A DNA stretch of 44,625 nt from Chitinophaga pinensis (GCA_943332105.1 CALQOD010000009.1:1-44625), one strand, 5' to 3'; positions 17,810 through 27,317 are shown, numbered from the stretch's first letter. Translations and numbers: made by a program. The notes: generated by a model from the letters alone, not told the origin.

Positions 17810-20053
17810 ATGACAAAAAAAACATTTCCATTATTATTGAGAAGGTTTATTTACTCCTTCCCGATACAATTAATGGTAATGTATGCCAAAAAAAATAAAT
17901 CGTTTCTGTTATTCTGGATTTTACTTTTTGGTATAATAACAGAAAACTTTGGGACTAAATACGGGTTACAATTTTTATTTTTAAATCCTGAGTATTTAGG
18001 TCGGGTAAGTTTTACATCTTTCTTTATTGTTGGAATGATGATTGGCCTTTACATTGTTGCATTTAATATATCAGGATTTCTATTAAACAGTTTTCGCTTT
18101 CCATTTCTTGCAACATTATCGCGAATATTATTAAAATTCTTTTTAAATAATTTCATTATTCCTACAACATTCGTATTTCTTTATTGCTACCGCATTTACG
18201 AGTTCCAGTCCGATAGTCAGTTAAAATCGTTGACAGAAATAACAATTGATATTTCGGGATTATTAGCTGGAATAACTGTAATAATATTCTTATCACTTCG
18301 CTATTTCAATACCACTAATGATGATATTCAAAAATTATTTGGTGTTAATGATTCCGACAAAAATGATCAATTACCAACAAGAGACTATACAAAAATAGAT
18401 AAGAAACTAAAAGACTCATGGAGAGTAGAGACCTACTTGAGTTCCTTTCACAAAATAAAGTTAGTAAGAGAATCAGGTCACTACCACCCATATATGTTGC
18501 AAAAAGTTTTTCGACAAAACCATTTGAATGTAGCTGTTTTCGAAATCATCTTGATTATATTATTTCTTTCTCTCGGTTTTTTTGGCGAAAGTCCTAATTT
18601 AAAAATCCCAGCAGGTGCTTCTATATTATTAACAATGACGATTTTATTAATGATTGCAGGCGTTATTCGCTATTGGTTAAAAGCATGGGCCACACCTGCA
18701 ATGATTTTAATTTTGATAGTAATTAATTTCCTTTCTCGATTTGATTTTATTTCTCCAAAAACTTATGCTTACGGAATAGACAACGCGAAAAATACTATAA
18801 TCTATTCAGAAGAGAAATTAGAAACGCAATATAATGAAACAATACTTTCCAATGATATACAGCATACCGAGAAAATATTAAATAACTGGAAACAATATTG
18901 GAAAGCAAGAGGAGTAGGCAAACCTAAATTAGTTATATTAGAAGCAAGTGGCGGCGGATTACGATCGATGCTATTTACATTTAAAAGCTTACAAGTAATT
19001 GACAGCACATGTAGCGGAAGCTTAATGAAGAATACGGCAATTATGTTTGGATCATCAGGAGGAATGCTAAGCGAAAGTTATTATCGAGAATTGTTTTGGA
19101 AACAAAAAGAAAAATTAATGCAAGATGATTTTTCTGGCAAGCAACAATTGATAGATTCACTCGGAAATGATATGCTTAATTCAATTATTTTTAATGGTGT
19201 AGTTGCAGATCTATTTCTCAATCCGAGTCGCGTAAAAGTTGATGGTAGTTTTTATGCGAAAGACAGAGCTTATGCATGGGAACAACAGTTTAACGAAAAC
19301 ACACAAAATTTATTAGCACATCCAATAAGCGATTATATTTTACCTGAGCAATCAGCTTCAATTCCAATGCTTGTTGTATCACCAACTATACTTAATTCCG
19401 GTGGCGCATTACATATATCAGCACAGCCAGTAAGCTACTTGCTTAATGCATCTGAAAATGCTGACCTTATGCAACTTCCTAGCGGTATCGAATTTACGCG
19501 TTTCTTTAAGAGTAAAAATTCTTATAACCTAAGAATGAGCTCTGCACTTAGAATGAATGCAGCATTCCCTTATGTAACACCAGCTACAACCCTCCCTTGC
19601 AATCCGTCAATTGAAGTATTAGATGCTGGCTTACACGATAACTATGGAACACAAAATGCAATTCAATTTATCTATAGTTTTAAAAAATGGATTCAGGAAA
19701 ACACTTCGGGTGTAGTTCTGCTTCAAATAAGAGATACTCCCAAAAAATTAAAAATTAAAAATAATTCAGCAGAAACTTTTTTTGAAAAAACTACTGCTCC
19801 AGTACAAAATTTGAGTGATAATTTTTTAGTAATGCAAGATTATGTTTCAGACAAACTAATATGTAGCATCAGCATGACAAAAGGTATTCCCTTTGAATAT
19901 GTTCTTATCCAGATGCCTGACACAAAAGAAAGAGTATCACTTAACTGGCACTTAACTGAGAAAGAAAAAAAAATGTTATTAACCGGAATATATTCGAAAC
20001 AAAACACAGAAGCATTAGCCAAGTTAAAATCTATACTTATAACAAATCAATAA
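17810..20053 (+). CDS. membrane-anchored patatin-like phospholipase family protein
   Basis: The N-terminal about 300 residues hold roughly seven hydrophobic segments (for example FLLFWILLFGIITE, FFIVGMMIGLYIVAF, VFEIILIILFLSLGFF, ATPAMILILIVINFL). The C-terminal about 380 residues have patatin elements: an oxyanion-type glycine run EASGGGLRSM (about 376), a serine elbow FGSSGGM (about 413, G-x-S-x-G) and a catalytic Asp in LDAGLHDNYG (about 605), where the family's usual D-G/A dyad is D-A. Patatins hydrolyse acyl esters of lipids, so a lipid hydrolase facing one side of the inner membrane is likely. It lies 38 nt after cdsA, a plausible lipid-metabolism context. Its 3' end overlaps convergent E1 by 7 nt. 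Substrate is unknown. Confidence 0.8.
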   Translation: MTKKTFPLLLRRFIYSFPIQLMVMYAKKNKSFLLFWILLFGIITENFGTKYGLQFLFLNPEYLGRVSFTSFFIVGMMIGLYIVAFNISGFLLNSFRFPFLATLSRILLKFFLNNFIIPTTFVFLYCYRIYEFQSDSQLKSLTEITIDISGLLAGITVIIFLSLRYFNTTNDDIQKLFGVNDSDKNDQLPTRDYTKIDKKLKDSWRVETYLSSFHKIKLVRESGHYHPYMLQKVFRQNHLNVAVFEIILIILFLSLGFFGESPNLKIPAGASILLTMTILLMIAGVIRYWLKAWATPAMILILIVINFLSRFDFISPKTYAYGIDNAKNTIIYSEEKLETQYNETILSNDIQHTEKILNNWKQYWKARGVGKPKLVILEASGGGLRSMLFTFKSLQVIDSTCSGSLMKNTAIMFGSSGGMLSESYYRELFWKQKEKLMQDDFSGKQQLIDSLGNDMLNSIIFNGVVADLFLNPSRVKVDGSFYAKDRAYAWEQQFNENTQNLLAHPISDYILPEQSASIPMLVVSPTILNSGGALHISAQPVSYLLNASENADLMQLPSGIEFTRFFKSKNSYNLRMSSALRMNAAFPYVTPATTLPCNPSIEVLDAGLHDNYGTQNAIQFIYSFKKWIQENTSGVVLLQIRDTPKKLKIKNNSAETFFEKTTAPVQNLSDNFLVMQDYVSDKLICSISMTKGIPFEYVLIQMPDTKERVSLNWHLTEKEKKMLLTGIYSKQNTEALAKLKSILITNQ

Positions 20054-22047
20054 GCATTTAATTCGCAGAGCAACTGAAGAAATCTCTCTTTTGGCAAGAA
20101 GTTTTTTTCTAATGCAGCTGACATTGGCACTGCTGTATCTAACGCTCCAACACGAACAGGAGGCGCATCTAGATAAGGGAAACACTTTTCGGCTATGCGT
20201 GCCGTTATCTCGCCACCTATTCCACCAGTCTGCGTATCTTCATGCATTACAATCACCTTTCCTGTTTTCTTCACTGAATTTAAAACTGACTCTTCATCCC
20301 AAGGCAACAAGGTTCGCAAGTCGATAATCTCGGCATCAATTTCAGGATGTAATTGTAAAGCTTCAAGAGCCCAATGGACACCTAATCCGTAAGTAATTAT
20401 TGACAAATTATTTCCTTCTCTAATTGTTTTTGCCTTACCAATCTCTATAGTGTAATAATCATCATAAACATCTTCATTAATACTTCTATACAGTGCTTTA
20501 TGCTCAAAATACATTACTGGATTAGGATCTTCAATCGATGCTGCAAGTAATCCTTTAGCATCTGATGGAAATGCAGGATAAACTATTTTCAATCCTGGCA
20601 CATGAAAGAACCATGCCTCGGTTGATTGAGAGTGAAATGGCCCAGCTGCAACACCAGCACCCGTTGGCATTCGCACTACAACATCTGCATTTTGGCCCCA
20701 GCGATAATGTGTTTTAGCAAGGTTATTTACAATCTGATTAAATCCACAGGTAACAAAATCGGCAAATTGCATTTCAACAATCGATTTGTATCCATTGATA
20801 GAAAGCCCTAAAGCAGCGCCCACTATTGCTGATTCACATAAAGGTGTATTTCGCACTCTTCCTTTTCCAAACTCCTCCACAAATCCAGCAGTTGCTTTAA
20901 ATGCACCACCATATTCCGCAACATCTTGTCCCATAATTACCAGGTTTGAATGTCGTTGCATAGCCTGACGCATAGCATCAGTTATTGCGTCTAAAAATCG
21001 TTTATCCTTTTTTGCCTGACTAACCACAGGGATTACCGAACTTGTACTAGGTGCGAACATGTCTGCCAATTCAGTATTTGTATCTACTTGAACTTCGGGT
21101 TCAGAAAAACTAATTTCTAATCCTACTTCTATTTCTTCTTTAATACCTGCTCTTACAATCTTCACATAATCTGCATCAATTATCTTCTCATCTAATAGAT
21201 AATTTTCGTAATTCTTAATTGGGTCTTTTCTCCCCCATAAATCAAAAAGTTCTTGCGGAACATATTTTGTTCCTGAAGCTTCTTCATGCCCGCGCATACG
21301 GAACGTCATGCATTCTAATAAAATAGGACGAGGATTTTCACGCATCGAAGCTGCGAGATTAGAAACCGTTTGATAAACCTCCAGAATATTATTTCCATCT
21401 ACTTGCACGCCTTCTATTCCGTAACCAATAGCTTTATCAATAAACTGCTTGCAGCGAAATTGCTCACTGCTCGGTGTAGATAGTCCGTAGCCGTTATTCT
21501 CAATAATAAATATCACAGGTAAATTCCATACAGCAGCCACATTAATACTCTCATGAAAATCACCTTCGCTAGTTGCACCATCACCTGTAAAAACTGCAGT
21601 CACTTTCTTATCGCCTCGAAGCAAATTTGCCAGGGCAACACCATCTGCAACGCCTAGTTGCGGACCAAGATGTGAAATCATTCCTACAATTTTATAATCC
21701 TGCGTGCCCATGTGAAATGAACGATCCCTGCCCTTCGTAAATCCTGATGGCTTGCCAATGAACTGAGAAAACAACCTGTTTAATGGAATTCCTCTTACTG
21801 TGAAGATTCCAAGATTGCGATGCATAGGAAGGATATACTCTAACTTATCAAGCGCCATAGCTGTTCCTACTGATATAGCTTCCTGCCCTATTCCACTAAA
21901 CCACTTAGCAAGCTTACTTTGACGCAAAAGCACAAGCATTTTCTCTTCAATCATGCGCGGTTTTAAAAGCGCTTTATACAAATCAATCAGTTGTTCATCC
22001 GTAAGATTCTTCCTATTAAAAACAATGGGGGACTCTGCAGTTATCAT
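20047..22047 (-). CDS. fused E1 alpha/beta component of a 2-oxoacid dehydrogenase complex
   Basis: The 666-residue protein joins the alpha and beta subunits of thiamine-diphosphate-dependent E1. The alpha part covers about residues 1-330, with a ThDP motif starting GDGATSEGDFHE (about 155) and ending near ENNGYGLSTP. The beta part starts near DKRFLDAITDAM (about 350), contains GGAFKATAGF and AGVAAGPFHSQ, and ends GGIGGEITARIAEK. It decarboxylates pyruvate or branched-chain 2-oxoacids and hands the acyl group to lipoyl-E2. The matching E2 is at 27741-29048; E3 is not in the window. The ATG at 22047 is preferred over a TTG at 22098, because a TACTTTTG element lies between them. Whether it is BCKDH or PDH type is not settled. 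Confidence 0.92.
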   Translation of the reverse strand: MITAESPIVFNRKNLTDEQLIDLYKALLKPRMIEEKMLVLLRQSKLAKWFSGIGQEAISVGTAMALDKLEYILPMHRNLGIFTVRGIPLNRLFSQFIGKPSGFTKGRDRSFHMGTQDYKIVGMISHLGPQLGVADGVALANLLRGDKKVTAVFTGDGATSEGDFHESINVAAVWNLPVIFIIENNGYGLSTPSSEQFRCKQFIDKAIGYGIEGVQVDGNNILEVYQTVSNLAASMRENPRPILLECMTFRMRGHEEASGTKYVPQELFDLWGRKDPIKNYENYLLDEKIIDADYVKIVRAGIKEEIEVGLEISFSEPEVQVDTNTELADMFAPSTSSVIPVVSQAKKDKRFLDAITDAMRQAMQRHSNLVIMGQDVAEYGGAFKATAGFVEEFGKGRVRNTPLCESAIVGAALGLSINGYKSIVEMQFADFVTCGFNQIVNNLAKTHYRWGQNADVVVRMPTGAGVAAGPFHSQSTEAWFFHVPGLKIVYPAFPSDAKGLLAASIEDPNPVMYFEHKALYRSINEDVYDDYYTIEIGKAKTIREGNNLSIITYGLGVHWALEALQLHPEIDAEIIDLRTLLPWDEESVLNSVKKTGKVIVMHEDTQTGGIGGEITARIAEKCFPYLDAPPVRVGALDTAVPMSAALEKNFLPKERFLQLLCELNAY

Positions 22048-22064
22048 AGCTGTAAATTCTTTTA

Positions 22065-22072
22065 CAAAAGTA
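22065..22072 (-). promoter_or_regulatory. -7 promoter element of the E1 gene
   Basis: The minus strand reads TACTTTTG, a full TAnnTTTG match, 17 nt from the ATG at 22047. It excludes the upstream TTG at 22098 as the main start. The same octamer precedes the thiolase gene. Confidence 0.55.
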
Positions 22073-22125
22073 TTCTTTTTTTCAGTGGCGAAAAACAATA
22101 AATTTTACGAAATTTGCAGTAGCTG

Positions 22126-22245
22126 ATGGACATACTTCAAAATATAATTGTATTTGCAATTGTGATTGGTGCAACCTATTACCTAATTCTTAAGATGAGA
22201 AAGAAATCGAAGGGTGACACTTGCAGTGCTTGCGACAAAAAATAA
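22126..22245 (+). CDS. FeoB-associated-type Cys-rich small membrane protein
   Basis: This is a 39-residue open frame. It has one hydrophobic helix (ILQNIIVFAIVIGATYYLI) followed by a basic stretch KMRKKSKG and a Cys pair DTCSACDKK. This is the layout of the 'FeoB-associated Cys-rich membrane protein' family, which commonly sits beside the iron transporter FeoB. No feoB gene is in the window. The ATG at 22126 is the only good start. It is divergent from E1 and ends next to the lon terminator. Coding status rests on the family pattern and the intact frame. Confidence 0.65.
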   Translation: MDILQNIIVFAIVIGATYYLILKMRKKSKGDTCSACDKK

Positions 22246-22274
22246 AAAAGCCCTTAGAATAAATATCAGGGCTT
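22244..22274 (-). terminator. Rho-independent terminator of lon
   Basis: The arms AAGCCCT (22248-22254) and AGGGCTT (22268-22274) pair, and on the minus strand a run of T (22249-22244) follows. It lies 8 bases after the lon stop. It may also stop transcription of the small plus-strand gene ending at 22245, though T-richness on that side is weaker. Confidence 0.8.
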
Positions 22275-22281
22275 ATCACTT

Positions 22282-24735
22282 TTAACTTCGTGTAGCTTGC
22301 TTAACCTTTTGACTAAGTAAGGCTAAATCTAAAACTTCCGTCATTTTATTTACATAGTGAAATTTTAAATCTTTTGTATAATCTGTTTTTATCTCTAAAA
22401 TATCCTTTTCATTATCTGAACTTAGAATAATTTCTTTTATACCTGCACGCTTAGCCGCTAGAACCTTTTCTTTAATACCTCCTACTGGAAGCACTTTGCC
22501 TCTCAGTGTAATTTCGCCTGTCATAGCTAATTTGCTTTTCACTTTTCGTTGCGAAAAAAGTGACGCAAGTGAAGTAAGCATTGTAATACCAGCTGAAGGA
22601 CCATCTTTAGGAGTAGCACCTTCGGGCACATGAATATGTACATCCCATTTATCAAAATCTGATGCATCAAGTTTTAATTCTTCGGCATGCGCTTTTAAGT
22701 AAGCCATTGCAATTACAGCCGACTCTTTCATCACATCACCCAAGTTTCCAGTTAAGGTAAGTTTGCCTGTGCCTTTACTCTTGCTACTTTCAATAAATAA
22801 AATACTTCCTCCGTTAGCATTCCAGGCAAGGCCTGTCACAACACCTGCGACATCATTTGATATTAAACGATCAGGTAAAAATCGCGGAGCACCTAAAGCT
22901 TTTATTATAACACCTTCCGTTACTTTATTTGGTGCTTTTTCTTCCATAGCTACCATTTTAGCAACAGAACGAACAACACTGGCAATACATTTTTCTAATG
23001 CTCTTACTCCACTTTCCCATGTATATTGCTCAATAATCATTTTTAAGTTTGATGCCGAAAATGAAAGCTGTCCTTCCTTTAGACCATGGGCCTCTAATTG
23101 TTTTTTCACCAAGTGATTAATAGCAATATGCGTTTTCTCTTCGAGTGTATAGCCTGTTATATCAATAATTTCCAAACGATCTCTTAACGCAGGTTGAATA
23201 CTACTGAGCGAGTTGGCCGTAGCAATAAATAAAACTTTCGATAAGTCGTATTCTAACTCAACATAATTATCATAGAATGCTGTGTTCTGTTCTGGGTCTA
23301 ATACTTCAAGCAATGCGGAAGATGGATCACCATGAAAATCGCTAGTTAACTTATCTATCTCATCTAAAATAAAAACAGGATTTGATGACTTAGCTTTTTT
23401 AATATTCTGTATGATACGTCCTGGCATTGCGCCGATATAAGTCTTGCGATGTCCACGAATTTCTGCTTCATCGCGCAAGCCACCTAACGACATACGCACA
23501 TACTTACGGCCAAGCGCTTCCGCTATTGAACGACCGAGAGATGTTTTACCAACGCCTGGAGGTCCGACTAAGCACATAATCGGCGACTTCATATCTTTCT
23601 TCAACTTGATTACTGCAAGATATTCAAGAATACGCGTCTTTACTTTCTCTAATCCGAAATGATCTTTATTTAGAATTTTCTGCGCACGCTTCAAATCGTA
23701 ATTATCTTCTGTCATATCCTCCCAAGGAAGCTCTAAAAGCAAATCAAGATAATTCATCGTTACAGAGTATTCTGCTGCGGCAGGATTAATTCTCCCTAAA
23801 CGATCCATCTCTTTATCAAAAACTTCTTGCACTTGCTTAACCCACTTCTTTTTCTTTGCGCGATCACGCATTTCTTCCATCTCTTTGTCTGGCGTGTTAC
23901 CTCCTAACTCTTCCTGGATTGTTTTTAACTGCTGATTCAAAAAGTACTCGCGCTGCTGTTTATCTAAATCAGTTTTTACTTTACTCTGAATTTGATTTTT
24001 CAACTCAAGCATTTGTAATTCTTTTGTTAAATGCTCTAAAACTCTTGTTGCTCTTTCTTTCAAATCATTCATCTCAAGTAAGCTTTGTTTTTTATCTACA
24101 TCCGCATTCATATTAGATGAAATAAAATTTATTAAGAAGGAAGGACTCTCAATATTGCGTAATGCAAAAGAAGCTTCTGTAGGAATATTTGGCGACTGCT
24201 GAATAATCTGCATCGAGATGTCTTTTAATGAATCTACGATTGCGCTAAACTCTTGATCCTTTTCCACTTTAGTTGAATCTGAAAATGGCTCAACCACTGC
24301 TTTTAAATAAGGATCATCTTGTACTAACTTTTTTACTCTGAAACGGCGTTTGCCCTGAATAATAACTGTTGTATTTCCATCAGGCATTCGTAGCATTTTT
24401 AAAATTTGTGCAACCGTACCAATCGATTTTAAATCGTCTAACTTTGGATCCTCAATACTTACATCTTTTTGAGCAACAACGCCGATTATTCGATCAGATG
24501 CATAAGCATCTTTTATCAGTTTGATGGATTTATCGCGACCAACAGTAATTGGAATAACAACTCCTGGAAATAAAACCGTATTTCTTAATGGCAACAATGA
24601 AAGTGTCTCAGGAACCTTTTCATTATTCATCTGCTCCTCGTCTTCATTGGTGAGCAATGGGATTAACTCTGGCTCATCATCATTTATACCTATGGCAGAT
24701 AAAGGCATACTATTAAAATTATTTTCTGAATACAT
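22282..24735 (-). CDS. lon: ATP-dependent protease Lon
   Basis: The 817-residue cytosolic serine-lysine protease degrades damaged and regulatory proteins. The substrate-binding N-domain is at about 40-240 (LPLRNTVLFPGVVIPITVGRD). The AAA domain has Walker A GPPGVGKT (about 391) and Walker B PVFILDEIDKL. The catalytic Ser is in PKDGPSAGITM (about 715) and the Lys in GGIKEKVLAAKRAG (about 758). All residues are intact. The ATG at 24735 follows a near-consensus -7 element (TCAATTTG, one mismatch) about 20 nt upstream. A terminator follows at 22244-22274. Confidence 0.97.
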   Translation of the reverse strand: MYSENNFNSMPLSAIGINDDEPELIPLLTNEDEEQMNNEKVPETLSLLPLRNTVLFPGVVIPITVGRDKSIKLIKDAYASDRIIGVVAQKDVSIEDPKLDDLKSIGTVAQILKMLRMPDGNTTVIIQGKRRFRVKKLVQDDPYLKAVVEPFSDSTKVEKDQEFSAIVDSLKDISMQIIQQSPNIPTEASFALRNIESPSFLINFISSNMNADVDKKQSLLEMNDLKERATRVLEHLTKELQMLELKNQIQSKVKTDLDKQQREYFLNQQLKTIQEELGGNTPDKEMEEMRDRAKKKKWVKQVQEVFDKEMDRLGRINPAAAEYSVTMNYLDLLLELPWEDMTEDNYDLKRAQKILNKDHFGLEKVKTRILEYLAVIKLKKDMKSPIMCLVGPPGVGKTSLGRSIAEALGRKYVRMSLGGLRDEAEIRGHRKTYIGAMPGRIIQNIKKAKSSNPVFILDEIDKLTSDFHGDPSSALLEVLDPEQNTAFYDNYVELEYDLSKVLFIATANSLSSIQPALRDRLEIIDITGYTLEEKTHIAINHLVKKQLEAHGLKEGQLSFSASNLKMIIEQYTWESGVRALEKCIASVVRSVAKMVAMEEKAPNKVTEGVIIKALGAPRFLPDRLISNDVAGVVTGLAWNANGGSILFIESSKSKGTGKLTLTGNLGDVMKESAVIAMAYLKAHAEELKLDASDFDKWDVHIHVPEGATPKDGPSAGITMLTSLASLFSQRKVKSKLAMTGEITLRGKVLPVGGIKEKVLAAKRAGIKEIILSSDNEKDILEIKTDYTKDLKFHYVNKMTEVLDLALLSQKVKQATRS

Positions 24736-24787
24736 AAACTAATTGTGACAAATTGACATTAAAACTTAAATGAATACGCGTTTTTTT

Positions 24788-24799
24788 GGCGCGCGCGCC
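24788..24799. other. 12-bp perfect GC palindrome in the lon/GlmU-like intergenic gap
   Basis: GGCGCGCGCGCC is its own reverse complement and is preceded by seven T. It stands out in an AT-rich genome. It sits between the lon promoter and the stop of the downstream-facing GlmU-like gene, so it could be part of a terminator or a protein site; neither is shown. Confidence 0.5.
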
Positions 24800-24827
24800 T
24801 TAGGCAATTGATATGCCAACAGAATTA

Positions 24828-26009
24828 CTAATCTGAAATTGGATTAGCTTCTTTCAAAAAAACTTCTGTTAATATATTACTATCTGCGGAAGTCATGTGT
24901 ATCCCTCTTCGCTGCATCACAATTTTTGCTAAAGAGGTGGCTTTCTCCAATAGAAATTTCGTTGAATCTGCACTTCCACCCCAGGTAAATGAAGGAATAA
25001 ATTTATCAGGAAATGCGGCACCAAAAATATTAGCAGAAACACCAACAACAGTTCCTGTATTAAACATTGTATTGATACCACACTTAGAATGATCCCCCAT
25101 CATTAATCCACAGAAGAGTAAACCAGTGTCAATCATTTTACGTTCTCTATAACTCCACGCTTTTACATTTGAATAATTGTTTTTCAAATTGGAAGTATTG
25201 GTATCTGCTCCTAGGTTACACCATTCGCCAATTACGCTATTACCCAAAAACCCATCGTGTGCTTTATTGGAATTAGCAATAAAGACAGAATTACTCACTT
25301 CTCCTCCTACTTTACAACCTTGACCGATAGTTGTTGCGCCATATATTTTAGCTCCCATTTTCAAAACAGCACTTTCGTTTAACGCAAAAGGTCCACGGAT
25401 CATGCAACCTTCCATTACCTCCGCATTTTTACCTATGTAAACCGGACCAGTACTTGCATTTATGATCGAGCATTCAACCTTGGCCCCTTCTTCTAGAAAA
25501 ATATTTTGCAGACCTATTACCTGGTTTGTTGATGACAATAATTGACTTTTCCTTCCTTTAGTTAGAAATTCAAAATCATTAGTTAGCTCTCGTTCATTTT
25601 TCACAAATACTTCCCAAGGATAATTCAGAAAATCAGCCTCCCCATCATAACCAACAAACTCAATAGACGAATCATTATTGCTATTAAAATTATCAGAACG
25701 CACAGCAATAAACTTATTACCAGAAATTAGCCCCTTCCCTATTTCAAGTTTTTTAATTGAAGAAAATAATTCAAAAGTCGGGAAAAGAGCTCCGTTTATA
25801 AAATAACTATCCTGCGAATTATTACAAGCAAACTTTTCTTTTAAATAATCTCTTGTAAGGTAAGAGATTTGGTTATCTTCTGTTGACAATAGTGTTTCCC
25901 ACTTTTCTTTAATAGTTAAAATCCCAACTCTCATTTCGCATACAGGACGAGTATAGGTGAAAGGCAGAAGGTTATCTGTATATTGATCATCAAAAAGAAT
26001 AATATTCAT
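24828..26009 (-). CDS. Bacteroidota-type GlmU-like sugar nucleotidyltransferase/acetyltransferase
   Basis: The 393-residue protein matches the alternative GlmU family of Bacteroidota (TIGR03991-like). The N-terminal segment MNIILFDDQYTDNLLPFTYT is followed by TRPVCEMRVGILTIKEKW (about 20-38). The C-terminal half from about 165 is a left-handed beta-helix with hexapeptide-type turns (GPVYIGKNAEVMEGCMIRGPF, GATTIGQGCKVGGEVSNSVF) and NTGTVVGVSANIFG. It is proposed to make UDP-N-acetylglucosamine for cell wall and LPS in place of classical GlmU. The phosphate-loop consensus of the canonical pyrophosphorylase is not obvious. Activity is inferred from family. It is transcribed alone, 92 nt upstream of lon on the same strand. 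Confidence 0.85.
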   Translation of the reverse strand: MNIILFDDQYTDNLLPFTYTRPVCEMRVGILTIKEKWETLLSTEDNQISYLTRDYLKEKFACNNSQDSYFINGALFPTFELFSSIKKLEIGKGLISGNKFIAVRSDNFNSNNDSSIEFVGYDGEADFLNYPWEVFVKNERELTNDFEFLTKGRKSQLLSSTNQVIGLQNIFLEEGAKVECSIINASTGPVYIGKNAEVMEGCMIRGPFALNESAVLKMGAKIYGATTIGQGCKVGGEVSNSVFIANSNKAHDGFLGNSVIGEWCNLGADTNTSNLKNNYSNVKAWSYRERKMIDTGLLFCGLMMGDHSKCGINTMFNTGTVVGVSANIFGAAFPDKFIPSFTWGGSADSTKFLLEKATSLAKIVMQRRGIHMTSADSNILTEVFLKEANPISD

Positions 26010-26190
26010 AAATAGGAAGATATGTTACGAAAATAATAACCAATGATGTATTATCCTTGATTATCGTGAATATTTTTTCTTTTATTGTTAACCAAATCGA
26101 AATACTGTTAATAGTTTAGCATATAACGTAATAAACCTACGTGTTATTCAATTAATTTTATAATCATTAAATAACCAAAATTATTAGAAG

Positions 26191-26838
26191 ATGGAATTTA
26201 TCAGCAAAGAGCTTTTAAGTTATTGTGAGGCGCATACAACTCATGAAGATGCTGTTTTAAAAGAGCTAAATCGCGAAACACATGCAAAAGTCTTTTCTCC
26301 AAGAATGCTTTCTGGACATTTACAAGGTCAATTTTTGACCCTTATAAGTGAGATGATTAATCCAGAAAAGATTTTAGAAATCGGAACCTTTACTGGCTAT
26401 TCTGCAATATGCCTTGCCCGAGGACTAAAACCAAATGGCAAGCTCATTACCATTGATGTTAACGACGAGTTAAAAACAATTGCTGAACAATATTTAGCTA
26501 AAGCAAATGTTTTACATTCGTGTGAAATAATTACAGGTGATGCCGAAAAAATAATCCCTACTTTAAATGAAAAATTTGACCTTGTTTTTATTGATGCCAA
26601 TAAAGAAGCCTATTCAAGATACTACGATTTGATAATCGACAAGGTCAATATCGGAGGTTATATTTTAGCTGACAATGTTTTATGGAGCGGCAATGTGATC
26701 AAACAAGAAATGGACTGGGATCGCGACACTAATCATTTAATAGCATTTAATGAAAAAGTGAATTCTGACCAAAGAACAAGTAAAATACTACTACCTATCA
26801 GAGACGGAATATATCTAATCAAAAAAATTAGTGAATAA
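26191..26838 (+). CDS. class I SAM-dependent O-methyltransferase (COMT-like)
   Basis: The 215-residue protein has the SAM-binding motif LEIGTFTGYSAICLARG (about 60-76) and the metal/catechol-site region VFIDANKEAYSRYYDL (about 130-145), then ADNVLWSGNV (about 164). The pattern matches bacterial caffeoyl-CoA/catechol-type O-methyltransferases that act on small diphenols with a divalent metal. The natural substrate is unknown. It stands alone with 181 bases upstream and 66 to the next gene, and no -7 element is clear. Confidence 0.92.
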   Translation: MEFISKELLSYCEAHTTHEDAVLKELNRETHAKVFSPRMLSGHLQGQFLTLISEMINPEKILEIGTFTGYSAICLARGLKPNGKLITIDVNDELKTIAEQYLAKANVLHSCEIITGDAEKIIPTLNEKFDLVFIDANKEAYSRYYDLIIDKVNIGGYILADNVLWSGNVIKQEMDWDRDTNHLIAFNEKVNSDQRTSKILLPIRDGIYLIKKISE

Positions 26839-26904
26839 GAACAAGAAAAAATTATAATTATCAACTAAATAAAATCACTATTAATAATTTAAAAAAAACA
26901 TATC

Positions 26905-27279
26905 ATGAAAAAACAATTTTTATTAATTTGCTTCTTATTAATTACGGGTTTCGCAACTACTGTATCAGCTCAAGAAATGAAACGTAAAGAAATGTCGCCT
27001 GAAGACAGAGCCACTAAAAGAGCGATTATGTTAAAAGAGAAGTTAAGTTTAAATGAAAAGCAAGTAAAATCATTGGAGGTTTTATTTGTTAATCAGGAAA
27101 AGGAAATGGAATCTATTAAAGAGCAAATGCGCAAACAGAGAGACAATTACGAGAAAGAATTAAGCAGCATCTTTAACCCAGAACAAATGAAGCAATTTAA
27201 AGAAATGCAAAACGATCGTAAAGAAATAAAAGCTGATATTAAGGAGCAAAAGAAAGATCCTGCTCAAGACACGAAATAA
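26905..27279 (+). CDS. Spy/CpxP-like periplasmic protein
   Basis: The 124-residue protein has a signal peptide (MKKQFLLICFLLITGFATTV, cleavage near VSAQ). The rest is helical and charged, with an LSLNEKQVKSLEVLF segment and a second helix over KEQMRKQRDNYEKELSSIF, then NPEQMKQFKEM. This LTxxQ-like helix repeat resembles Spy/CpxP-type periplasmic chaperones. Function in stress protection is inferred from the fold pattern only. A strong terminator follows. Confidence 0.75.
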   Translation: MKKQFLLICFLLITGFATTVSAQEMKRKEMSPEDRATKRAIMLKEKLSLNEKQVKSLEVLFVNQEKEMESIKEQMRKQRDNYEKELSSIFNPEQMKQFKEMQNDRKEIKADIKEQKKDPAQDTK

Positions 27280-27290
27280 TTAATTAATAA

Positions 27291-27317
27291 AAAAGACCTC
27301 TAAGGAGGTCTTTTTTT
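27291..27317 (+). terminator. Rho-independent terminator after the Spy-like gene
   Basis: The arms AAAAGACCTC (27291-27300) and GAGGTCTTTT (27305-27314) form a 10-bp stem with loop TAAG, followed by a T run. It starts 12 bases after the stop. The facing A-run also permits termination from the other strand. Confidence 0.9.

Noticed and set aside
22048-22098. 17-codon N-terminal extension of E1 from a TTG
   Set aside because: The extension contains the TACTTTTG promoter element, and the ATG at 22047 gives the expected E1 N-terminus.
22763-23116. 117-codon plus-strand open frame
   Set aside because: Antisense shadow of lon; no independent start signal or family pattern.
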